Shown: piece by piece, positions 10,344 through 17,785 of the stretch | Position numbering within the stretch: the first letter of the stretch is position 1 | How the letters are laid out: each line of letters opens with the position of its first letter | Source: Paramacrobiotus richtersi | Taxonomy: Eukaryota > Tardigrada > Eutardigrada > Parachela > Macrobiotidae | DNA: 21,362 nt | Direction of reading: 5' to 3' | NCBI GenBank assembly: GCA_034698045.1 | Contig: JAQGAU010001108.1 | Location: forward strand, 1-21,362 | Program-made: the position numbers and the translations under genes | The notes under the pieces: generated by a model | What the model was told of the DNA's origin: nothing | Seen by the model: only the letters and a program-made list of their open reading frames with translations | Databases searched by the model: none

Positions 10344-10348
10344 CCAAT
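10344..10348 (+). promoter_or_regulatory. CCAAT motif upstream of the plus-strand TATA box
   Basis: CCAAT lies 70 nt before the TATAAAAG at 10418. A short motif, supported only by position. Confidence 0.3.
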
Positions 10349-10417
10349 GGCGTATGCGTCTGATATACGTGTGGACCCAGCATCGTAGTGCTAAGTGGCA
10401 TGAACCACGAAAACAGG

Positions 10418-10425
10418 TATAAAAG
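10418..10425 (+). promoter_or_regulatory. TATA box (TATAAAAG) for the plus-strand Cys-rich gene
   Basis: A consensus TATAAAAG lies 165 nt before the ATG at 10583, with an initiation site expected near 10448-10455. A second TATAAAA at 10504-10510, nearer the ATG, is an alternative core promoter. Confidence 0.6.
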
Positions 10426-10582
10426 TCCACCATGGTTATATTGATGGAAAAGCATCTTCACTAATAGTTTCCGCTTGCACATTAAAAGTATTCTGTTCAG
10501 CGTTATAAAACCACTTCTAGTTAGTAAACTTTATCTGCAGCCAACAGCTTGTCAGTTTGCTCTGGTCGACGCATATCCGAAA

Positions 10583-11087
10583 ATGAAGGTTCGTGTAGTT
10601 TTCTTTTAAACTGAATACTTTTTGTCCAGTGCGAACAGCTCGACCCTGTGTATCAGTGATCGAAGTATCTGAACATGCTTCCATGTCTCACGCTTAATTA
10701 CGTTTGTTGAATTTGCAGTTCGTTTTGGTTCTCTGCGTTCTTTTGGCAGCTCTTGCGGGCGACTTTTGCGAAGCGCAGTCGACTTATGTCACGGAATGCA
10801 CCTGGTGGAACCAGCCGCGATGCCATATTGGCAGGGAAGCGGACAACTATGACCGCCCGAAATGCGGTGGTCTCGGCAATCGAAAGAGAGCGTGCTGCTT
10901 CCAGGAACCACTGTGCAAATGGCTGCCCAGTAATCCCGGCTGTACCGGGGAGTTTTCGGTCCGCGCTTTTGCCGGTGTGGATCTCTGCAGAGACAGAGTG
11001 GCTACTACGCGTCGAGTCGATGTGGAACTCCCTGGATTTCCTGGTATCATTGTCCAACAGGATCAACACTTTTGCTGCAAACCGTAA
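10583..11087 (+). CDS. Small secreted ten-cysteine protein, paralog B
   Basis: Two exons encode 124 residues. Exon 1 codes only M-K (10583-10588). A 130-nt intron follows (GT at 10589, TTTGCAG ending 10718). Exon 2 is 10719-11087 (TAA). The spliced N-terminus is a classic signal peptide: M-K, then a hydrophobic core F-V-L-V-L-C-V-L-L-A-A-L-A-G, with likely cleavage near E-A-Q. The mature chain has ten cysteines in the pattern C-x7-C-x13-C-x9-CC-x5-C-x8-C-x14-C-x28-CC and ends C-C-K-P. It contains a basic R-K-R-A just before the first CC. The minus-strand neighbour (9058-9753) is a clear paralog with the same intron position directly after codon 2. The family and role are not recognised; it is predicted to be extracellular. 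Confidence 0.92.
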
Positions 11088-11698
11088 CACAAATACAAGG
11101 TCGCGTTTACCAACGTACAGTAGTCTGATGCTTGATTGGGGCTTTCCTAGAGGTGGTTAAACTACACCTAAATGTGACCCTCAAGATAGCTGCTTACATC
11201 TTTCTGACAAGTGAAGGATGTTTCAGACTGTGTAGGCTGAACATTAACCATGTTTTGGACGTGTTCGATCATCCATGTGTGTTACCTTTAAAATACCTCA
11301 TGACTGTATCATATGGCGGACAGTGGTGATCAAATTTCGTCCAATACTAAACGTTAAGAAATCTTTGACGTACACTCATTAACCCTGGAGGTCACTAGTC
11401 CTGATGAAGTCCTTAAGACAAGGAGGACAATTAGCCGAGTCGAGGTCAGGACAGACTCACAAAATTAATGAAGTAATCCAGTAAATATGTAACTTTATCC
11501 TGACTGTTCGTAGAGCAAAAGTCGGTCACCACTGAGGCATTGACAAAATAAATTTTTGCTCGGGCGCATAGACTTAAAACCGATAGTTTCACGTATGGTT
11601 TTGTGATTTTTGACCGCAGGTTACTTTAGGCGCCGATTGGGTCTTCGCTTCTCGAGGCTTCACTACTCGATCTTGTTAAAATTGTCTGTTTGAATGGG

Positions 11699-11740
11699 CG
11701 ACCGAAGCGGAGCGTAGGTTCTCTGTATACCCAGCTCCAA
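11699..11740 (+). repeat. Dispersed short repeat, copy 1
   Basis: It begins CGACCGAAGCGGAGCG and ends CCAGCTCCAA. A second copy in the same orientation is at 20073-20112 (CGACCGGAGCGGAGCG ... TCAGCTCCAA). Weaker similarity continues downstream of both, including a CACCTT...AAAAATG block (11803-11816; 20236-20250), so the full repeat may be about 130-190 nt. Confidence 0.65.
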
Positions 11741-12805
11741 TGTTTTTCGGGTTGTGAACGTCCCAGTCCGTCGGTCTCGAATACGATAATAAAAGTTACA
11801 GCACCTTTCAAAAATGACACTATATTAAGCCAAAGATCGTACTAAATGACTCGTGCTTTAATTAATTCCATAGTAAGTCCGTAATACGTATTATAATTTC
11901 CTCAGCTGATGCTGTCATATGTACGTGCTTCCTTGGCTCATTCGGAGCCAGCAATCAGCGACTGCACGTTCCGGGAATAACTGAAGGTCACAATTTTAAT
12001 GATCTCGATAATAATGGTTATGATAAAGGTTAATAAGGGTTGTTTATGTAGACTGTCTCGACAATATTATTTTTATCCTTTCTTTGAATGAATGATTTTT
12101 GCGCCTTCCCGGTGTCGTCCGCAACCTCGGTGGCAGCAGCTACTCATTGCTTTTAGCAACCATATTCCTTCTTTTATTCCTCATTAAAGATTACTTCAGG
12201 CAGAAAAATCTAATCACGATGCAATTAGCTCTTGTAAACACCTATTTAAGAAGTGGTCCTGATAACTATATCCTGGGTTGCTGGAGTTTATAGGGATCTG
12301 GTAACAGCTCGTCTACTGCATAGTACTCTTTGGCAAATACCATGTCACCAGGACATTCCCGAAACGAGACTGATAAAGTTTGGGAATATTGTACAACCAG
12401 CCAACCAATAACGGCTCGCGCAGAAAAGGTAGCAAGTAGCTGTTACCACGTCCTTTGTCTACAACTTTTCTTGCCAGGACGTCGACTGAATGTGCTATTC
12501 TTGAAAGCCAAGAAACCAAGAAATATGTACAGTCCATATCGAAAATAACGGTTGTATTATCCGCAGCAGTTTAACAATGTTACACAGCCCATCGTATGAT
12601 GGAACAGCGCAGAACGTAATACGTACTTTATTGGCACATGCACGAAATGATGATCCAGAAAACGAGGGGCAACGGGCGTACACGTACAGCCTAGACTATA
12701 GAGCGTATCATATAACAGATCGTTACCGCATTCCATACTGTATCTGTACAATCGAGCAAATCTGAACCGAAAGGTGACGCGAGGAGATCTTCTTTATTAC
12801 AAAAA

Positions 12806-12869
12806 AACTAAAAAGGAAATCATGCTGGTTAACCAAATTCTGTTATCTAACATGATTTCCTTTTTGGTT
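12806..12869. repeat. Hairpin-forming inverted repeat (19-bp stem)
   Basis: Positions 12806-12824 pair with 12851-12869. Fifteen pairs (AAAAAGGAAATCATG with its complement) are perfect. They extend outward by a G-T wobble and three more pairs. The loop of 26 nt contains the palindrome GGTTAACC. It could be a miniature element relic or a transcribed hairpin; nothing decides between these. Confidence 0.7.
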
Positions 12870-13290
12870 GTCACTAATACATAAGATCATGCATGGAACT
12901 GCGATCGAATACACCGCCACCTGAACAGTACTGCATTTGGGCCCACCCGGTCCCTGGTCTTCAATAACTCGCGAGTAGTCTGGCTTCGTGACGTACTCCA
13001 TGAAAATGTTAAGTCACTTTTGCAGAAAGGAACGGGTAAAACAAACTTAAAACGTAGATGAATGCAGCTTTCCGTGATGAAACTTGATACATTAATCTCT
13101 ACCTGTCAAAGGACCAACCCGGCAATTCCAAGGGAAAATTGAGCTATAATCCTGGAATATTCAACAGCGGGTGACTATTCACCAGGTGACTGATTACTGT
13201 TTCCAATCGATTAATGGCCTTGAAAGTAAGTGGATGTGATGCCTGTATAACTTAAGACATATCCGCTTCGGATTAAAGCGAGCATAGAAC

Positions 13291-13560
13291 GAGTACTCGT
13301 ATCATGAGAATGTTGAATAAAAAAACCCCTAAAAAACCACGGTTCATGAACGAACATCTATACCGGAGAGGTCGTAAGATGGTGCTAAATCCGTAGCCTG
13401 TGGTCTATGTGTTGTATTTGTAACTGTTTTATGTGGAGCACGTATTGTATGTATTTAGATTTAGTTGCCGGCAACCAAATCTACTTTTGGTTGCCGGCAA
13501 CCAAATCTACTTTTAGTTGCCGGCAACTAAATCTACTTTTAGTCGCCGGCAACTAAAAGT
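13291..13560 (+). repeat. Left arm of the large inverted repeat
   Basis: The part from 13373 to 13463 matches the reverse complement of 16976 down to about 16886, at roughly 80% by eye with one 3-nt gap. The outermost match is GAGTACTCGT at 13291-13300. The inner end is the four-unit 26-bp array. Confidence 0.85.
13464..13553 (+). repeat. Tandem array, 4 units of 26 bp with palindromic core
   Basis: The core GTTGCCGGCAAC, a perfect 12-bp palindrome, occurs at 13464, 13490 and 13516. GTCGCCGGCAAC follows at 13542. The spacing is exactly 26 bp. The linker is AAATCTACTTTT flanked by variable C/T and A/G that keep the extended palindrome (CAACC...GGTTG or CAACT...AGTTG). Confidence 0.93.
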
Positions 13561-14939
13561 ATAATTATGCATGGGCGAGCATAGAAATATGACACAATCA
13601 GCCGGTTACCGGGTAATGCAAGAATACATTGCAAGAATAATGATGTAATGCGACAGTGACCTTAGACCATAAATTTTGACGGACATTGGATAGTTTGGAT
13701 CGTAATTGATCCCAATTTTTTATGTTGTTCTGCCTTGTTTTTTTTCGTTTGTCTGTTTCTGGCTTGTATTGTTACCGTTTCGGTAAGTTTGGTTACTGAT
13801 TGTGAAAATTATATTACTTTAGCTGCGTGTTTGTAATGTAAACAGTTTTGCATTAAACATAATCTGCTGTACATTTATTGTAGCATGTGAGGATTTTTAC
13901 GGCAGTTATGCACAGTTTGCTATTTTGTGTGAACTGTATTGTGAACAGTAGTGTGTTGTTACAATTATTAATTGTAAGTTCGACCCTTTATTTGTATTTG
14001 GCTATACACTGTTTGTAAATCGTAGCGCCGTGTGGTTCGCTAGAGATGGCCATTTTCAGCCGGTGAACTGGCACTATAAATTTGTTAATAGTACTGAAGC
14101 CCATTGCTAGCTGCAACACAGACAGGGACACCAATAATATCTTATTAGTACTAAAGTCGCTATCACTGGTTCAAGCAACCTATTAGCTATTAATAACCTG
14201 TTTGGCAAAGAAATGGCGGTTGGTCATAAAATGGCAGCTCAGAACATGTGCGAGTACAAGGCAGAAAAACTTGAATAACAAATCTGCCTAAAATTAACAA
14301 AAGTATGCCGCAGTTATAATCTATTTCGTAACCGGTACGCCTCAATCTCAGTATCATAACCTTAAGATAAAATAAGGAACAATTAGTGAGAAATCTGGCA
14401 GTAAAACAATGAAAGAAAAAATATCTGTTTAAAATGCAATACAAAAAAAATGAAAAACACGATATAAAAGAAACGCACACAAATATGTTTTGCGCTAAAA
14501 TTTATGGTTCGTTTTCACCTCTGACAGCATGTTATGCTTCTCGAGCGATTTGACACACAAGTATTATCAGATCTACATTACCGTTTGTGGCAGTTTTTGA
14601 TTGGTCGGGCCTGGACTTGCGCTCTGAATCGATCTGAAGCGATGTGCAACACTCTCACTTAACGTGACCTTCCATTCCATGGTTACACGACGATAATAAT
14701 ATTATTAATAGTCCATATTCGGGATGCGAAAGTTTGAACATAAAAATATGCGTGAATACTTCGATGTATATTGATGTACTATAATTGCAACACGTCGCAA
14801 AATAACCGCTGAAAGAACATTACTGTGCATCGAAAAACATGGGTTGTACCGGAAGTTCGTATAAAAGTTACAAGATGTAAATGGTTTACAGTTCTCTGCG
14901 GTAGTAGTCTTTATGAGCATCACTAGCCCACCCGATGCG
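13561..14939. other. Left interior of the large inverted-repeat segment
   Basis: AT-rich and without a supported gene. A hydrophobic minus-strand frame at 14190-14480 begins at a non-ATG codon and is probably chance. On the minus strand this region would hold the 3' UTR of the gene ending at 14940. AATAAA on the minus strand occurs at 13992-13987, rather far away. Confidence 0.4.
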
Positions 14940-16179
14940 TCATTCCCGTGGGTTCGGCGCGGGTTGTGGGGGCACCGGAGTGAACTGGACGGGTGTAAGC
15001 ATGCCGTCTCCTTGTGTAGGACGATGCTGAGGTTGGTTCGTAGGCGCATTTGGGATGGTCAGCCCTGGGTTGACGTAGGCTGGAGGAAGCTGGGTGGACT
15101 GAGCTAGCCGATCACTCCAAGGCATTGAGTGTCTTCGTCGCTGCTGTAGATGACTTCCGGTGGCTACAATGAAGAAACTATTAGTACACAATCGAATCGT
15201 GAATCTGCAAAAGGCTTTATTTACCGGCGATGAGCGAACAACTGGTCCAGATTGTGCGCCAAAAGAGCTTTGTACAGGCTGTGCTGTCGGGGGTGTTTCG
15301 AGCTCAGAGTGTGCACCATTCACAGGACAACCGATGAATACAAATGGATCTGCATCATCCGAAGACTGTGCTTGACCCTGGAGCACGTTATTGAGGAGCA
15401 ACGAATAGTCTGACTGGACTCGAAAAGGGTTGCCGGGCTGATCACGGGTAATCCGCCAAATATTTGCGGTGTCACCGTCGCTGCTGTCACTGTCGTCGTC
15501 GGCCTGTAATGGGAAAATTATCATTACGGAACACAATCGTTAATTTTCGGTGGTTATAATTTTACCGGTAGCGAAGCAGTCATGTGGATTGTTGGTCCAC
15601 GTGGTGCGTCCGACGTGCTGGCCATGGCATGAACGATTGGGAGTTCTGGTTGTGAAGCAAGAAGATCGTTTACATCTTCCAGCATATCCATATCACTGGC
15701 AGTGCCACCGGTCGTAGGGGGCACAGTGCCGGACAAAGCATTTTGTGCACGGAAGTCCTGACAGACGGGATAGTACCCGCGGCTTCAAGATAAATGGGCG
15801 CCAGTGTGGGTGGACCTGAAGAAGGTTCATCTTCCAGCTGCATATGCTCCGGCCCGAGGGGAATTGTGGCGGTTACTCTGAACATTCCAGTGGGCTGAAA
15901 GTATGGTGGCAGTTCGAAAGTGCATGGGAGTTTAGCAAGCCTGATCGCGGTGCACGACCAGACCGCCTCAATTTTTGTAAAATCAAATTTTTCCGACGTG
16001 CCAGCAGTTTCTCGTTGCATTAGGAAGTCCATATTATCCATCAGAATCTAAATATGCGGGGAATTAGTGGCATCTGCATATGATCAAGTTCCGCGACTGT
16101 AAACGTCCACTTACTGCCACAGTATAATTTCCAGGCACTGAGCCCGTTCCACCGCGTCTTTGTACGGACGGGGACCGTT
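14940..16179 (-). CDS. Multi-exon gene of unknown function, Pro/Ser/Asp-rich; 5' end unresolved, one frame break
   Basis: Proposed minus-strand exons are 16179-16115, 16047-15566, 15503-15225 and 15143-14940 (TGA). They are separated by introns of 67, 62 and 81 nt. The first exon starts in mid-codon, so the true start lies further upstream and was not found. ATG at 16041 could be an internal start. The second exon is 482 nt, which does not preserve phase. The frame changes between 15784 and 15735, so it has an indel, or a hidden intron (for example a GTAACC donor after the M-F-R codons and a GTCAG acceptor, 119 nt). The product has an acidic amphipathic stretch (M-D-M-L-E-D-V-N-D-L-L), then D-D-D-S-D-S-S-D-G-D. 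A basic R-R-R-H-S and a Pro/Gln-rich tail follow. Low complexity with acidic and basic patches suggests a nuclear or regulatory protein, but this is a guess. The gene lies inside the inverted-repeat segment. Confidence 0.5.
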
Positions 16180-16725
16180 CTTGCGAAAAAATTGTTTGAA
16201 AAAAAACAGAACAACAAAATCTGGTTTACAGATCCTAAATTTTGTCAATAATACGGAAACAGTCATACCGTTAAAGTAGTGTTCAGTGGAATAATGCTAA
16301 CCCGGTGGAATCGTGATGGTTGAACGGACAGAGCACGATTACAAAGTCAGATGGATATATGAGCAGAAAGTAAACAGAAAACCGTAACCCACCATCCCAA
16401 GCCGACCATCTGAAATATGACTCTACAGTACACAAAATTTGTAATTTCAAGTTATGTTTTCCAAATTCATTCGAAAAAATCACATCACAAAGTTAAAAAA
16501 ACCCAACAGTTACCAATAACCAGTCATAAGAAAGCAGACGTCTTGTTCTAAGAGCCTTTGTTAATAATTTGGTTAGAACAATCAGTTTACACTAATAACA
16601 ATAACAGTGAACACGGGATCTGTCGGGACACACCGATTAGTACGAGTCTGCCAATTATTAGAAAATATGCTGCTCTGCAACTGCATAACGAATCGTACCG
16701 CTGAATACCAACCACCGATAACGGC
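16180..16725. other. Upstream part of the unknown minus-strand gene inside the inverted repeat
   Basis: The missing 5' exon(s) of the 14940-16179 gene should lie here if the gene is wholly inside the segment. Candidate signals on the minus strand include TTTCAG followed by ATG near 16411 and a GTATGA donor near 16270. None gives a clearly supported exon. Confidence 0.3.
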
Positions 16726-17048
16726 TACTTTTGGTTGCACATAACTAAAAGTAGATTTGGATGCCTACAACCAAAAGTAGATCTGCTTGCCCACAACTAA
16801 AAGTAGATTTAGTTGCCGGCAACTAAAAGTAGATTTGGTTGCCGGCAACCAAAAGTAGATTTGATTCCCGGCAACCAAAACTATTTGGTGCATACAATAC
16901 CTGCTCCAAATAAAACAGTTACAAACACAGCGCATAAACCGATCACAGAATTAGGACCATCTAATGACCTCTCCGGCTCCTTCGATTACTGTATTCTTGT
17001 GTTTGTTGTTATGGCATGCAGTTAGATCCGATGACCACGAGTACTCCC
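16726..17048 (-). repeat. Right arm of the large inverted repeat
   Basis: Inverted partner of 13291-13560. The reverse complement from 16976 inward reads CCGGAGAGGTC..., with TTTGTAACTGTTTTAT and GTATTGTATG in the same order as on the left. The outer match is the palindromic GAGTACTC at 17041-17048. Confidence 0.85.
16734..16875 (-). repeat. Tandem array, 6 units of 26 bp, inverted relative to the left array
   Basis: Core positions are 16734, 16760, 16786, 16812, 16838 and 16864, exactly 26 bp apart. The units at 16812 and 16838 have the perfect core GTTGCCGGCAAC, while the other four are degenerate. The linker here reads AAAAGTAGATTT, the reverse complement of the left-array linker. Degeneracy is greatest in the three innermost units. 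Confidence 0.92.
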
Positions 17049-17785
17049 CGCAGTGACCTGTCGGATCGAATTACGGTACACTGTACGGTATACACACGCT
17101 ACACAAAGTCCTAACGTAACCGGCAAAACTTGCCTCCCAACAACTTCTCTCGGATCCGGAATATTAACGCAATTCCCGGATCAATTTCTGTCCGGCGAGC
17201 AGGTCTCCTGTATGAAAAGCATTCTCGTCCATGCAACGCTTTAACCAAGTTTTTCTTCCGGCCAGAAATATTGCGGGAACAGCGGAACCCAACTGTTAGT
17301 TCGAAATACATTTTGACTGCCCTACTGTTGCCGCCTTCTTTCGCACCGAAGAGACACGTTCGCTAGGAAAAGATACCTAAGGCCGGACGTACACAGAAAC
17401 AAACAAAACTGCAATGCCGGAGAGTGGATTTTTACTACACTGCTCTGGCACTTTTAACCCTGTCCCTTTATAACTCAAACACGACATAACATATCCCCAT
17501 GCAATAACATGGAAAACCGACAGTCATTACTGTATCGCATGCCTTACTATCCAGATGACGTCATCCACTACCCGCAAACCACAACCCAGAAGCAACAGCC
17601 CTTCACAAATTTCACAAGATATGAGGCAACCACGCAGTTTAACCACAATCTAATGTACGTTATTACCCGTGCAGTAAGCCGTAATTTACAGCAGCTCAGG
17701 GCATTAAGCTAATCAACAAATCAATGACACCCAATAAAATGTTCCGGATCCACCTGCCCCACGTTCTTCCGAAACCGCGCAAGCC
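17049..17785. other. Region between the inverted repeat and the F-box-like gene
   Basis: Probably includes the 3' UTR of the minus-strand F-box-like gene. On the plus strand, 17509-17712 is an ATG-started frame of 67 codons rich in Gln, Asn, Thr and Tyr, followed by AATAAA at 17731-17736. It could be a tiny gene, but nothing else supports it. Frames on both strands around 17111-17366 show no domain. Confidence 0.35.

Larger units (their letters stand above)
9754..10582. promoter_or_regulatory. Shared divergent promoter region of the Cys-rich pair
   Basis: This 829-bp region lies between the two start codons of the head-to-head cysteine-rich genes. It contains oppositely directed TATA boxes (9946-9953 minus, 10418-10425 plus), each preceded by a CCAAT motif. 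No coding sequence was seen in it. The arrangement would allow co-regulation, which is an inference. Confidence 0.65.
11088..13290. other. Gene-poor stretch
   Basis: No gene could be supported over these 2.2 kb. Open frames are short and without domain signal. An AATAAA at 11547-11552 might end the transcript of the plus-strand cysteine-rich gene, 460 nt past its stop. The stretch contains one copy of a dispersed repeat (11699-11740) and a strong hairpin (12806-12869). Confidence 0.45.
13291..17048. mobile_element. 3.76-kb segment bounded by long inverted repeats with internal palindromic arrays
   Basis: The left arm (13291-13560, about 270 nt) and the right arm (16726-17048, about 323 nt) are inverted copies. 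The right arm is longer by almost exactly two 26-bp array units. The order in each arm, from outside inward, is GAGTACTCGT, a 70-80-nt variable part, CCGGAGAGGTC, a block containing TTTGTAACTGTTTTAT and GTATTGTATG, and then the 26-bp array. The interior carries a minus-strand multi-exon gene and no transposase that I can recognise. No target-site duplication was found by eye. It resembles a foldback-type element or an inverted duplication that captured a gene. Confidence 0.6.

Noticed and set aside
14190-14480. Hydrophobic minus-strand frame that could be a membrane protein
   Set aside because: It starts at a non-ATG codon in AT-rich sequence, and the Phe/Leu/Cys richness follows from base composition.
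15735-15784. Programmed ribosomal frameshift as the explanation of the frame break
   Set aside because: No slippery heptamer or stop-adjacent shift context is present in the overlap; an indel or hidden intron is simpler.
15670-16041. Faint resemblance of the minus-strand frame to part of a p53-type DNA-binding domain (L-A-K-x-x-C then a Pro-rich turn and a G-P-E-H-M block)
   Set aside because: The zinc ligands, the main DNA-contact segments and the rest of the domain are not visible, so the match is too weak to name the gene.
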